Source: Macrophomina tecta (Eukaryota; Ascomycota; Dothideomycetes; Botryosphaeriales; Botryosphaeriaceae). From it: a DNA stretch of 64,000 bases. The DNA lies in NCBI GenBank assembly GCA_024180945.1, contig JAKSGN010000022.1, forward strand, positions 310,001 to 374,000, read 5' to 3'. Below are positions 23,924 to 35,813 of this stretch, one piece after another (the first letter of the stretch is position 1; the number at the start of each line of letters is the position of its first letter). The position numbers were made by a program, and so were the translations under genes. The notes below the pieces were generated by a model, which was not told the DNA's origin, did no database searches, and was given only the letters and a program-made list of their open reading frames with translations.

Positions 23924-25837
23924 TCAGTCAAATACTGCTGCCTCCCTGGGGCTCATATGCCCTCTGAGTGCATCAATGGCACTACGATGCACTGGAGCAA
24001 ACGCCGAATCGGCTCTCTCCTTTCGGAGATGTTGGGAGGAAATGTCATCGAATCGCTTGTGAGGAGCGCCATCCAGCACCGGGGAACAAATGATATGCCC
24101 GCTCTCTGGAGGTCCTCGTTGTGCGCCCACTTCAACATGTTGCACGCTTGTGGTTGCTTGTTTTGTAGGTGAAAATGCGCTCAGGCCGGAGCTTCGTTGC
24201 CTTTCCGGGTTCTTGAAGTTTTCGAATGGATGCGACCAAAGATTCGTTGGCGAAGGCGAGTCTTCTATCGTCGAACTGCTCTTGTTAAATGTCTTGTTGA
24301 AAGCCTCCATGGAAGAGTTTGATCCGTTACGAGAGCTTGATGCTGTAGTCGAGCTGTTTTCTGTTCTCATGGAGACAACACGACGCATTTGTGGACGGCG
24401 TGGCTTGACATTTGATGCTGCACTCGAAGCACGTCTATTGAACCGTCTGGTCGGGCCTTGCGGCTTGACTGGTGATGCCGAGTCGGGTGGAGTTGCCAAA
24501 CCGGTGCTGCGTGGCGGTCTCCCAGACATTGGAATAGCACGGCCTGGCGATGGCGGGGTAGGCAGAGCCTCAGCTTGCGCAGTTTCTGCCTCCTGCGCAG
24601 TGGGAGACACTTGTAGAACTTCGCCGCGTGAAGGCTTCCGAACGAACGACTTCATCCTCTGCAGATCGCCAGCAACTGTTGATAGGCTTGCAACAGCAAC
24701 CGAGCCTGCGTCCTCTCCAGAAGCCGACAAAGCCTCCATTTGATACTCTTTCGGCGGCTGCGGACGTGCGGCCTTGTCGTATTGTCGACCCTCTTTGATG
24801 ACGGGGAGCTCGGGCCAGCGAACGGGGCCGCGAGCGCTTTTGTCACCCAGCCTTCCAGCGAAAAACTCCTCGCGCTTGTCGGATTCTGCCCGCTTCCAAT
24901 GCGAGGGAATGGTTCCTTTTTGGGAGCCGTGACTGATACGGCGCGGAGCTACGCGATGGCTGCATGTTCTTGAGGGAGTGGTGTGTTTCAGAACGACATC
25001 CCCAGCCTTGCCACGGTCCCAGTCCTTGAATTTGTCAAGCTTTCTGCCCATCATATGCTCGATGCGAAGTGGAGCAACAAGTTCGTTAGACTGGCGCACA
25101 ACATTGGGGAAAGGGAACCAGGGTTCGTTGCCTCGCACAACGATCGGCGTGGCGGTTTCGAAGCGGTGCATGTGTATGTCCTGGAGAGCTTGAACCATTT
25201 GTGTATGTATCTCCTCCATGGTACGGGTGGTAGCGCCGGCTTCAAGTGGACCAAATGTCTGCACGACATTCTCCTTGATATCTATGCGCAAATCGTGGGC
25301 GGGCTCGCAAAGACGAGCAAGCTCCGAGGAGGTGACGACGACGCTGAAGCTTCGGAAAGACCGGGGGCCTAGATGGCCACCAGCGCGATGTGTGTAGCGG
25401 CGAGACCAGAGGCGCTCGAGAAAAGCAGCAAGGCCCTTGCTGTGAAGCAAGCCAAGCGATTGGAGGCTCTGGCTGTAAGGCCACTTGAGCTCGATATCGT
25501 GCTGGCTGCGAACTCGGAGGAAGGTGGCATAGCGGGTCTTCGCATGGTTGATGCGGTCAAGGAGACGAGACTGCGCGGAATGGGTGAGTTTCCGCGGCCA
25601 GTCGTCGCTGTCGGCGGCAGAGCGCAGCGACTGAACGAATTCGGAGAGCTCAGCGTCAGTGAGCGGGTTAGCGAGGTAGTCGACGATTGAGCGGATTGCG
25701 GCCGGGTGGACAGCCTCAACTGCCAGCGTCAAGGTCTCGAGCAGGTCCTGCCTGGGGGCGCAATTCCTGGAGGTGGGCATCAGACATGTCGCGTGTGGAG
25801 GACGAGGAGGAGGGAGCGGAGGAGAAAGAACTTGCAT
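23924..25837 (-). CDS. Conserved-looking fungal protein of unknown function
   Basis: Single frame of 637 codons; the second in-frame Met (25780, MPTSRNCAPRQ) is an alternative start that drops a Pro-rich leader. Residues about 30-250 look folded: helical DLLETLTLAVEAVHPAAIRSIVDYLANPLTDAELSE pieces, then LLDRINHAKTRYATFLR, RSFRSFSVVVTSSEL and LRIDIKENVVQTFG. From about residue 280 it becomes basic and disordered, with PPRSTGLATPPDS-like Ser/Pro stretches, and ends in DALRGHMSPREAAVFD. No signal peptide, membrane segment or known catalytic motif is seen. Its long spacers on both sides and continuous frame in DNA of moderate GC argue that it is a real gene. Confidence 0.6.
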   Translation of the reverse strand: MQVLSPPLPPPRPPHATCLMPTSRNCAPRQDLLETLTLAVEAVHPAAIRSIVDYLANPLTDAELSEFVQSLRSAADSDDWPRKLTHSAQSRLLDRINHAKTRYATFLRVRSQHDIELKWPYSQSLQSLGLLHSKGLAAFLERLWSRRYTHRAGGHLGPRSFRSFSVVVTSSELARLCEPAHDLRIDIKENVVQTFGPLEAGATTRTMEEIHTQMVQALQDIHMHRFETATPIVVRGNEPWFPFPNVVRQSNELVAPLRIEHMMGRKLDKFKDWDRGKAGDVVLKHTTPSRTCSHRVAPRRISHGSQKGTIPSHWKRAESDKREEFFAGRLGDKSARGPVRWPELPVIKEGRQYDKAARPQPPKEYQMEALSASGEDAGSVAVASLSTVAGDLQRMKSFVRKPSRGEVLQVSPTAQEAETAQAEALPTPPSPGRAIPMSGRPPRSTGLATPPDSASPVKPQGPTRRFNRRASSAASNVKPRRPQMRRVVSMRTENSSTTASSSRNGSNSSMEAFNKTFNKSSSTIEDSPSPTNLWSHPFENFKNPERQRSSGLSAFSPTKQATTSVQHVEVGAQRGPPESGHIICSPVLDGAPHKRFDDISSQHLRKERADSAFAPVHRSAIDALRGHMSPREAAVFD

Positions 25838-27474
25838 TATGAAAGAGTAGAGAGGAAATTAAAATGAGCCCATGTCCTGGTCAGCGGGAAGCGAAGCAGA
25901 GCGAAGGGGAGCAGGCTGGTCATGTCATCGCGGACAGGCTCGGGCGGATGGCTGGCAAGCATGCACGCATCACGGTGATGGGACGAGGATTAGGAAATAA
26001 GTAGAGAGTTGTTGAGGGCGGGCAGCGGTGGGCGGGCGATATATCCACAGGCCACGGGCGGCAGCAGATCCGTGGTACGGGTGCCAGAGGCGACGGCGAG
26101 GAATGAGGTCGAAGTCAAAAGTGCTGTAGTCGGCATAGCTACCAGCAACGCGCCTGGCGTTTGCATCCCACCGCGACTGGGCGCCTGCCCCCGGCGCTGC
26201 TGCTGCCCTCCTGCCCGGCATCGCCGCCATGGATCTCAACGCTGGCCGTCGGGGAGGCTGCACACGCTGCAGTGCGTCGCAGGCCAGGGCTTGCAGCGGG
26301 TCTGGCGGTGGCGCAAGGCAGGGTGGGAGTCAACGCAGGGCAAGGAGCTAGCATTGGATGGTCGGTCGGCGGAGCAAGGTTGAGCGCGGCTGTGGTCTGT
26401 TTCCGGCGTGGGCGGCGCCAAGCCAGTGGGTGAAATTCCCCGCCTCGCCTCCGCAGCGACACCTCTCCCTTCCACTGCTCCATCGCGCTCTTTGCTCCCC
26501 CCGCATGTGATAATCCCATTGTCCAGACTCTTAATCGTCGTCGTCATTATCATCATCATCTTCATCTTCATCTTCATCATCCGCGACCTGCGCCTCGGAA
26601 AAAGATGCCGCCTGCTATCTGCCGGGCCCGGACACGTTTGCGAGCATTCTACCTACTTTATTGAATTACACCATTGGATGGCCATTTCTGGAGCTCTTGC
26701 TCACCCCCCCCCCCCCGACCTGCGCAAGCCTATGGCCGCGAGCCAAATAACACCAGGGCCCTGTATGGTCGAATTCTGCGGTGCCGTCCCACGCGGCCAA
26801 GCGCCTTTCCATCTCTCGCCCCAGATATCCAAAAATTGGCCAAATTGCTTTACCTGGTACACACCTCTGACCTAACGCTACTATGCATCACGTGAGCGTC
26901 TTTCCTCATGGATACATGTCGCCACCCACTTATACCCTTGCACGGGCGCCACGATGAGCCTTTCTTTCTCTGTTCGGCCGATTTGTGATGGCGCTCGCGG
27001 AGCGTGCAACGAGAGTGTGACAGTGCTTCTAAGTCTAGCCCAAACTTTTATTTTTTTTTTTTGCGCGCTGCTGTTTGCTCCTGCAGTCGTCGCTGTAGCA
27101 CAGGAATATATGTTGGAGCAACGCATGCTTGGAGAGTTTAAGTAATCGTTAAGACGTGCATGCCAAACGGGATACGGGGGTTGAGTCTAACCTGTGTTTT
27201 CCAATTGATGAGAGAAGGTGGTAACTCTTTGCTCGTTTTGCCGGTGAGTTGTCTCCTCGCGCGACACGAGTCTCTCTTTTCACTCTGCCCTCGTGCTTGC
27301 CCTTTCCTGCCCGCCTGCACCCAGTATTTCACCTTCCCCCTTAGCTTCTCCCTCTTTCACACCCCCACTAGCGGGCAGGAGCCCCACCAAACCAAACTTA
27401 TATCCCGGCCTTCCGCCCACACCCGACGCGCGAGCGGCGCCGCTGAACAATCGCTCACTGTGCCTCGCTACGAG
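25838..27474. other. Intergenic region between divergent genes
   Basis: Spacer between the minus-strand orphan gene and the DUF7918 gene. It contains a CAT/CTT-rich stretch near 26,530-26,580, a C run at about 26,706-26,716 and a T run near 27,050-27,062. Pyrimidine-rich sequence at 27,280-27,420 directly precedes the DUF7918 ATG and fits a fungal 5' leader. No gene is supported. Confidence 0.5.
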
Positions 27475-30400
27475 ATGCCGACACTGAAGCAGCTCACCTG
27501 TCAGGTAGAGAGGGAGACCTCGCCTGAGCCCTTGAAAGAGTACAGCACCAACTATGGTGACGGTGTCGTTGAGACTTTCCTCGCCATTCCAGATGCTCCC
27601 GCTGCCTTCACAATCCATCTCACGTCAAGTGGCTACATTGCCCCGGGTCTTGCAATGTTCGTCTACATCGACGGCGTGTACCAGTGCAACCGCAATCGCA
27701 AGGGGCTCGTAGCGCCTGATGACACGGTGCCTCCAGACTTCTACGAAGTCGATTTCCGTGTCCGTCAGAAGGAAGAGCCGATTGGAAGTGGCAGGTTCCT
27801 CAGTCGTCCTTGGCGCTTCGAAGATCTCAACATTGGTAGGTTTGCCCACCTGCAAATACTAGCCCTTGCTCATCATCCCAAGCCACCGCAGATAATGCAC
27901 CAAATGTCGACGACGCTATCCTTGGCAACTTAGGCACCATCGAGGTCGTGGTCCTACGCTGTCAAGGCGCTCCAGTTGCTCCCGAACCTGTCATCTCTAC
28001 CCAGCGAACCGAGCCGGAATCGAAGACCGGAGGAGATGCCAAGAAGGGTAAGCGACTTGCCATCAAGGTCAAGGCTGACCGCGCCGGTTTCATGCCCACC
28101 CTTCCCTTCGGAGGGCTTGATGGCGAGGACGACGACGAACCAGATCTCAACTTCGCGGCTGCATTTGATGGAGCAAGTGACCGCCGCTATCCGAACTACG
28201 ATGGGCACCACCACGACGAACTTGATAACAGAGCTAGCCGCTCACATCGCAGGCGTTACAGCAGGGCGTCACCAAGCCCTCCACCTCCTCAGCTCACGCA
28301 TTTGCTCGCAGATTACCTTCGTCGGCAGGCTGTGGGCCTGGACGCTGCTTTTCGCGCTCGTAGCGGACAGAGGGACAGATCCGCGAGCTACTATAAACAG
28401 TACCGGCCAAATGGTAGAGAAGACAGTGGAAGACGCAGGATCCGCGTAGAAGGTAATATCCAGCCGAACAGTGAGTCCCGCTTTTACCAGGTCTTCCAGA
28501 ATACTAACGACAAGCTAGATGAACTGGGAGAACTGGGCGAACGCTCTCGTCAACACAATCATCGAAACCCGCATACACATCGCAACCCTATGGAGGCATA
28601 TTCCGACAATGTTGACGAAAGTTCAACTGAGCTGGAGATGACACGCCGTTCACGCTCGTTCGGGGATTACTTGGGGTCTCTTCTCCATAGCGGCATCGAT
28701 TCAGATACACTTCCCAGCCGGAGGGTGATTCATCAGGTGAGCAGATCCAGAATGCACTTTTAAAGATGGCCTCGTTCCTCACATAACCTCTGTGACTGGG
28801 AAGCACTGGCTGCCTCTAACATGCATACAAAGGAAACTCCTGCATACAATAGCAAGCATCATCCGAACCGCTACCCCTCCTACCGCCGCGATCAAGTTGA
28901 TCCAAGTCTGGCGAGCTCCAATTGCCCTCCTGAACCCAAATATAACCCGAGATACGCCCCCGAGGTCCGTTCTACACCCATACGACCCCTCTACACCAGG
29001 TACGATCATGAAAAGAACAGTAAGATGCCTGGTGCTTGGACTGGCTTGGATCCATTCCAGGCGGCTGCGTCGCCGAAACTAAACGTCTTTGCAACCGGCT
29101 TCGTTGACCAGGAGCAGGCCAGTGACCACTCCCATCACTGGTCTCCTGATTCAGACGGCAACTTCAAGGCCAATGGCTCCGCTTCCAAGGATCAGGGCAC
29201 CAACTGGAATGCCGATGCTGGAGGCGATGATGCTCAAAACAGTAGCTGGGGGCCTCGTACGGACAACACCGATCAATCCCAAAGCTGGCAAGCAGACAAA
29301 AACGAGACTGGCGGTGATTGGAGGATCGGCGGAGATGACAATAACGGCCAAGAGAGCAGCTGGGGACCAGATAATGGCAACTTTGGGGTTTCCAATGATC
29401 AGTCCGGTGGTGACACTTTTCAAAATTGGAACAATCCCAACGACGTCGGTGATCCAGCCTGGGGAGGCTCCAATGCTCAGGCCTGGGGGGAGTCAGTGGG
29501 TGCTCAGCAAGGCCTGGAAAATAGCCAGAATCCGCGAGAATCTGAAAATACTGAGCAGAATGATGGAACGGCTTCAGAAGAAGCTGGAGATGCTCAGCAT
29601 AGTGCTGGAAATGGCGGTGGAAATGCTGCACGCAATTCTGGTGGCGCTAGCTGGGGCTGGGGACTCCAGGACAATAGTACTACCAATGTTGCCGGTGACA
29701 GCAATTTGGTGGGCTCGACGAACGCGAATGCCGAGTCCAGCAAGACAGAATTGAACGACGATATCTCGAACAATCAGAACACTCAGGATTCGGAGTGGGA
29801 CAACGACGCTTCAAACGCTCAAAATATCAGCAACTCTGAGTGGAACAACGATGTATCAAAAATCCCAGACGTCGGCAACTGGGACAAAACATCAAATGAC
29901 GCCACTCAGCAAGCCACGAGCGGTGGAGCGGTTTCGAAAGATGCTGGTAAATGGAATTCTGTAGAGAATACTGCAAAACAGAAAGACAACAGCTGGAATA
30001 CAACTCCAAATAACACAAGTCACCAAACTGCAAGCGTTGAAGCGAATTCTGCAGAGAAGGCAGCCCAGGGAGAGAGACATTGGACTAGCTCGTTGAACAA
30101 TGTGGCTCAGGGTTCCGGCGGCAACTGGAATATTCCAGCTCAGACACAGCCTATCAAGGCGGGATCAAAAGCCTCCTCGCATTCATCTTCCTCCTTCATG
30201 CACCAACCTCGCGTGCCTGAGCTGCCTTACATCAAGGCTTATTGGTCGAACATCAATAGGCCGTCCATCGGGACGCCTCATGAGCTTCGTTCCGATGCTG
30301 ACCTCCCTGTCGACGCCGGCAGTGTCTGCGCGCCTTCGGAAACCCCATATGTGGTCCTCGAGTCTACCGCTCGGGAGAAGAAGGTTAAGCAGTACGTCCA

Positions 30401-31241
30401 TGCCGGCAAGGGCCGCAACTACACACATATCACGAGGCGTCCGCAATACCTGGACTCGATGGAAGCGCCTTATGCGGTTTTCAGGTTCAAATACCGGAGC
30501 AAGGAGATGCTGGGCCAGATCTTGGGCAAGCGCGGGAAGGAGCAGATCGCAAAGGACTTCAAGCAGGAACAGGAGCAGGAGATGAAGAGGCGCCTCTCGG
30601 AACTCAGCAAGAAGGAGCTGATTGCCAGGCTTGTTTCCGTTGAGGCGAACAGCTCCAGAAATGGGTCGGTGAGGTCGCGGAGCAAGACAGTGAAATCAGA
30701 AAAGTCGGTCGTGCAGGAATGGGCAGCGGGGGTGGCCGCTGCTACTGCTTCCGTGCAGGGCGGACACAGCGATAGTCCAGATATTTGCTCCCGCTGCAAG
30801 CAGAATCTTGTTGGTGAGTTCTGGCATTGTGACGTTTGCAGCGACTTCAACATATGCTGCCTTTGCGCCTCGCGAGGCTGTCGTTGCGAGCGTTCTCATA
30901 AACTCACTAAGTGGAAGCAAGGCCAGGATATTATTGCTGGCGAGCCGGCTCCTGGGATTACCGGTGAGAAGCTCTCGGAAAACTTCAGATGCACCGGTTC
31001 CGGCAGTAGCAAGAACGGCAACGGCCAGCCCAGTGAGCCCCAGATGTCGTGGAATGGGGAGCAAGCTGCCACTGGGGGCGACAGCGGCGCTCAGGGAGAT
31101 GACTGGGATGATTACAACGCCGTTGAATCCGCTGTCTCCGGTGGCACCAATACTCACGCCGCCCCCGCTGAAGCTGGTAATGGAGGCTGGCATGACTCCG
31201 GTGCTGGCGCGAACGGCGACAGCGGCAATGGGCGGTGGTGA
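27475..31241 (+). CDS. DUF7918 protein with Trp-repeat disordered region and ZZ-like zinc finger
   Basis: Three exons, 27475-27835, 27892-28736 and 28833-31241, encode 1204 residues; both introns (56 and 96 nt) have good donors (GTAGGT, GTGAGC), and the second has a CTAAC branch. The ATG at 27475 (MPTLKQLTCQVE) fits the N-terminus of DUF7918, a domain of unknown function whose blocks VVETFLAIPDAPAAFTIHL and FVYIDGVYQCN are visible before residue 120. The middle (about residues 490-845) is Asn/Asp/Ser/Gly-rich with 18 regularly spaced tryptophans, mostly as SSWG, GNW, SEW or AWG. A helical stretch with KRGKEQIAKDFKQEQEQEMKRR follows. At residue 1054 begins a Cys-rich ZZ-like finger (CSRC...WHCDVC...ICCLC...CRCERSH). 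ZZ fingers bind protein tails or ubiquitin-like partners; the function of the whole protein is unknown. Confidence 0.8.
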
Positions 31242-32435
31242 AGAACCGTAGATTGGTGGTTTATTCTTCTTTGATCTCCACCTTTCGGTGACCTTGTGGA
31301 GGATTTAATCGACAGGGCTCGGTCTCACGCTCTCCGATTTTCCCTCATGTCCTGGTGTAAGGTTGGCGCGGCGGTTTGGAGTCCCGATGGCAGAGCCGGT
31401 GATACCCATTTTCCTCTTCAGGTAGACAGTTTGTGGTGGGAGAGGAATATGCTCAAGTCTCATTTTCCGGTATCTAGAGATGCGTCGGATATACGACACT
31501 GCTCTTCCTGCCTCTATGCACGTGCTCATGTGCTTGGAAGAGATAGCAGGTCTAAAGTGGTGGCCGCTGCTCGGCTCCATGATCTAAGCGCACGAATTAC
31601 CACAACAGGTTAGCTGTGAGATCGCATACGTCATCACCGCGGAAGATGCAACAATCTCAAAATAGCACATCTTCATCCATAGCATCCTGGGCGGGCGGGC
31701 GCGTAAGGTAATAGGGTTTATAAAGGCTCTTGGCACGGGCGCGGGGGTCCAGCAGGCCGACGGCGCGCGCAGGCGGGAAGCGCACGAACGCGTGGGGAGA
31801 GAGGAGCGGAGCGCGGTGCACGTGAAAGGCAGCGGCGTGACATCACCTTATCTCCCCGTATCAACGTCGCCCAACCGCAATCACCTCACACTTTGGGCAA
31901 ATTTGCTGCGACCGCCCAGGCATCAGCCGCCCGGGGTTTCTCTCATCATGCTAGCCGCTTCGAAGGCACCGGAGCCGACTTCCAGCTAGAACCTTGCGTC
32001 TGGCCACAAGCCACAAGGCCGGGTGGGCGCATGTCATGGGCTGGCGCACCGCCGATTTCGCCCATCCCACGTTCACACGTCTCTCCGCGATCGCGTGGTT
32101 GCGTCATTTGTGCCTTGCTGCCAGCCCTGCCCAGGCCCGTTCCAAGCTGCCTGGAGGTTGGGCCGTTTGCGCTGCGGAGGCATTTCAGCTCGCCTTTTCG
32201 TTTGGCGCGCCCTGCCTGACTATGAAAAGAAAGTTCCTTCACGTCACGCCCCGGTTAGAATTACGTCGCCTGTCTTCCTGTGCCGCTGCTGCTCTCTGCC
32301 CGCCTGCGCGCCTTTCTTATTTACAGCTGAGCACACCCCGGACCTTCGCGTTCTGCTTGCCCCACACACCCAGTTTCAACGACGACAGCGCGAAGAAAAG
32401 CAAAATACATTCGAACAACAAAAGCACCCACAACC
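31242..32435. other. Intergenic region, promoter of the DUF3602 gene
   Basis: Tandem spacer between two plus-strand genes. Near 31,815 is CACGTG, an E-box, and near 31,835 is TGACATCAC, a CRE-like sequence. A pyrimidine and AAC-rich stretch (32,370-32,435) precedes the DUF3602 ATG. No gene supported. Regulatory roles are inferred only from the motifs. Confidence 0.45.
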
Positions 32436-32968
32436 ATGTCTACTGATCCAATCGTCTCTACCGGTCGCGGAGGTACGCGGCAGTTCCCCTTCCCATCCCT
32501 GCATCTCTCTCACTCTCTCTCTCTCCGCCCCGCGCAAACACGCAAATCCCCAGCTAACCCCAATTCCCGCACCCAACAGGCGCCGGCAACATCGGCCCCG
32601 ACCCCACCGTCTACACGGACGGCGAAATCGTGCGCGAGGGCATCCAGGGCCAGCCCGACGTGCCCGGCAAGGAATACAGCACCGGCCGCGGCGGCGCCGG
32701 CAACATCGGCTCGCCGCGCCTGGCCCCGCAAACGGGCGAGTCCCAGCCGCGCAAGAGTCAGGATGTCGTGCCCGAGACCGCCCTCCGCAACCCCGGTGCG
32801 GGCTATGAGAACTATCATACCGGCAGGGGCGGCGAGGGGAATGTGCATCGCGAGAAGTACGATGGCCATAGCGGGCCGCAGCATGAGGCGGGGAAGAAAG
32901 AGGGGCTGGGGGAGAAGGTGAAGCATTTGTTGCATTTGGATGGGCATAAGAAGGAGGGGACGGAGTAG
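32436..32968 (+). CDS. DUF3602 (Par32-like) small disordered protein
   Basis: Two exons, 32436-32472 and 32580-32968, encode 141 residues; the 107-nt intron (GTACGC ... CTAAC ... ACAG) interrupts the first repeat. The protein carries the DUF3602 signature three times: STGRGGAGNIG at residues 8-18, again near residue 45, and HTGRGGEGN near 102. The rest is polar, with an acidic/basic C-terminus KKEGLGEKVKHLLHLDGHKKEG. In yeast the related Par32 inhibits ammonium transporters downstream of TORC1; whether this short fungal form does the same is not known. The length of about 140 residues is normal for the Pezizomycotina members. It is likely cytosolic and unstructured. Confidence 0.88.
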
Positions 32969-34261
32969 GTGGTGAGCGGGTCGGGGTTGGTGAAGTTTTT
33001 GGGGGTTGGGGGATAATGGGGTAATTTGGATTCCGAGGGATGTGATACCACTGGTTGGCCTTGACGCGGCCCGAATTGAATTTCTGGTTTTGCTGGTTCG
33101 AGTTGCGAATATGCGCTTGCCGGAAGATGCGAGCTAATCGATGATTTTACTGGATCCAGCATTTCCTGCTGTTGTTTCTTCCCGAACCCCTCCGACGGCC
33201 CTTCCCCCCCGGTCTGAGTGGTTGCCTGTTAAAGCTTACCGCTAATAGGTCCATTTACTCTTGATTGATCTGAGCTTCATGCGATGCTCAGTATGTTGGA
33301 TTGCCTGGTAGGCTACTCAGGCGGAGTATAGGGTCGAGCACATTTCCGCAGCTAGTCCGAGCCACTTCCTGAGAATATCTGAGTTACGGAAGCCAAAGTT
33401 CGCTCCTTCCCCGAGGAACCAAGCCCCGTCATGGTCTTTTCCGCTTTAAATTTTGACTCGTATTTGTATGGCCATATAAGTACGCTAATATCAGACACTC
33501 TCCTCCGTGTGCAGCGGTTGCTTATTCAACTACGTCTTCTAGAGTGATACCAAGCCGAACTGCAAAGTTTGCCATAGCGGCGTCCAGCTCCCCTGTGCAG
33601 ACATCGCGGGCTGGGTCATTCGGGCGCTGCCGGGAAGGCCGGACGAACCACGCGAGAACGAGATCCGGACTCTGTGACCCTGGCCCTCCCGGTGCTGTCT
33701 TCTGAGCAACGTAGTAGGTCTTTTGAGTTCTATGTTGCCTCATCGCCTGAGACCGCTTCCTTGCGACGCTGATTAGTATCGGGAGTTTCGTTTCTCAACG
33801 GTGCTTGTTGTTGGCCGAGACTGACCCTCTCCGAGAAGTTGGTCTTCGCTCACGCCGGATGGCTGTCATCGCCATCTCGCCTTTGAATAAACCAGGACGT
33901 AGCCCCACATCAGACCATGGGAAGAGAAAGAAGCTAAGACGGAGGATTAATCCAGATGCGGTATCCGGGAGATCTCTCCGAGCATTTATGAAGCCTCTTT
34001 TCACTTCCCTTTTTCGCCTGCAGGCACACTCAGGCCTGGAGGGTGTCCGCGGCCGGTTACAATATTATTCCCACAACTTTCACTAAGGGTTGAAGAACCC
34101 AGGTCGGCCCACCCGAACAACGAGTGGGATTAGGTAGTCCTCATAACTCAATGCTTGGATGAGGGCTACTCTCAAGCGATCGACCTTGGGCTCACAGTCA
34201 TACTCAAACGTAGCGGTGATGATAAACAATAGCGTGGAGGTATATCAGGGCCCGGCGTAAG

Positions 34262-34740
34262 CTGGATTTAAAGAACTTTGGCAAATACTGGGGGATCACT
34301 ATTTACAAGAGACGGACCCCTTCTTCAAAAGCTGGCGGCAGGGATTTTCCTACAAGGAAAGAGATATATGGATTGATGTCACGGGTGACCGATTGACAGA
34401 TTTTCTCCGCAGCTATCAGACGAATCCGCCTCGTCTCCCCACCGCAACAAATGTGCAGGGAGGGCGAACAGCCGAAATCTGGCATGCACGGCCGCAGTGA
34501 GCTGCTGAATGAATTCAGAGCGGAGTTGGAGAAGCAGGCGCTATGGTACCAGACAATATTTCCTTTTTACATTTCCACGCCGTATTCGTGACAAGGTTTA
34601 TGTGCCGGTCGTGCACCAGCACTACAATTGGCATGATGAAGCGTACGACAGGCCACAGCCATATGATCCTGAGGAGGAGATCCAGAAAGTGCACTTTCAG
34701 CTGTCAGATCCACTGATACGCAGTAACGGCTCTCGTGTAT
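34262..34740 (+). pseudogene. Decayed coding segment, plus strand, unknown family
   Basis: Three successive plus frames each look coding and only join if frameshifts are allowed: first FKELWQILGDHYLQETDPFF and SYKERDIWIDVTGDRLTDFL, stopped at a TGA near 34,498; then SELLNEFRAELEKQALWYQ; then DKVYVPVVHQHYNWHDEAYD ending at a TAG at 34,739. The residue composition (Trp, Tyr, charged residues) is unlike the GC-driven random frames elsewhere in the window. I do not recognise the family; a mobile-element or duplicated-gene relic is the likeliest explanation. Confidence 0.3.
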
Positions 34741-34972
34741 AGGGTGTTGGTGTCGCTGGAAGCGCTGGCGCTGGCGGTGGGGTTGGACGAAACGCTGGCG
34801 TCGGTGGAGGAGCCCTTTGCGACAAGGGTCTTCCACCGGTGAGAAGAGTCGCAAGCAAATATTGGTGAAGAAAGCTCTCTTGCGACGAAGAGCCTGGTCC
34901 AGGAGGATGATAATGATAAGTGTTTACACCTGGCACCGCCGGCACCGGCGTTGAAGGAGTAGTAGGCATGGC

Positions 34973-35560
34973 CTACGTCGCCTCAGCCTTACTTTCACCA
35001 CCATGATTAAGACGGTTGGCGTGTAAGAGCTCCCTCATGAGCTCATCTGGAGAACCTAACGAGGCACAGCCATCGCTCACTGCGAGAGCCCATTTATCGA
35101 CGTGAGCCTGCATAAAGGGGAGGTGTTGGCCTGCGTAATCGTAGCAGTGCCGAAAGGGGTTATTGTATGGATGCCGCTTGTACGCAGTTTTGTGTAGCAG
35201 TTAGAAGATTGGCTTATCCTGCTTCTCAACCTCCTCCTTTAGCTCCTTGCGCGCCTTCTTCATCGCCATTTTGTGGTTGTATTGCGCCCGGGCGTTACCT
35301 CTACGACGTCAGAGTCGCTGCTGGATGAGTTGGGAGGAGGGGGTGAGGCCTGCCGTTTACCGTTATTAATACTACCTTGCGTACGCTCGTGGAGCACACG
35401 GTAAGTGTAGTACCCTAGCTTTTCTTCTGTTGCTGCTTGGTACCGGGCAATATTACGCTTATGGCCTCTACGGCCTCCTCCTCTTGATTAACGTCGTTTA
35501 CCTAGTTGTTAACGCGTATACAGCGCGAATCCTATTTGGTGACGTCGTCGTGTATAAAAG
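34973..35560 (-). pseudogene. Decayed coding segment, minus strand, unknown family
   Basis: Read on the minus strand the tract gives NIARYQAATEEKLGYYTYRV, then in a second frame MAMKKARKELKEEVEKQDKP stopped by TAA (35203-35201), and in the same frame beyond the stop YKRHPYNNPFRHCYDYAGQH continuing to a TAG at 34973. A Pro-rich 90-codon frame (34969-34697) follows directly. The mixture of a helical charged stretch and Tyr/His-rich sequence resembles coding DNA with one frameshift and one nonsense change. Neighbouring alanine-repeat DNA (35752-35813) may belong to the same relic. No family recognised. Confidence 0.3.
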
Positions 35561-35751
35561 CCCGTGAGTTCTCCAGCCCCATCGTTTAATGTTACCCACG
35601 AGATCGTAGCGCTCCTCCGCCTTGACTATGTGATCAGCTTGAAATTAAAGCTGGAAGGCTTCATCGCGCGTATGTGGCTGTCAATGATAGCATGGTCAAA
35701 ACGAACGCCCCTCCGGATGATAACTCTCGGCCCCGCCTCCTCAGTAGAGGT

Positions 35752-35813
35752 AGCGGCAGCGGCAGCGGCAGCGGCGGCGGCGGCAGTAGCAGTAGCAGTA
35801 GAAGCGGAGGACT
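35752..35813. repeat. Trinucleotide (GCA/GGC/GTA) repeat
   Basis: About twenty imperfect AGC/GGC/GTA units. On the minus strand one frame reads as a run of 11 alanines flanked by Ala-Thr repeats within a 90-codon open frame. Confidence 0.85.
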
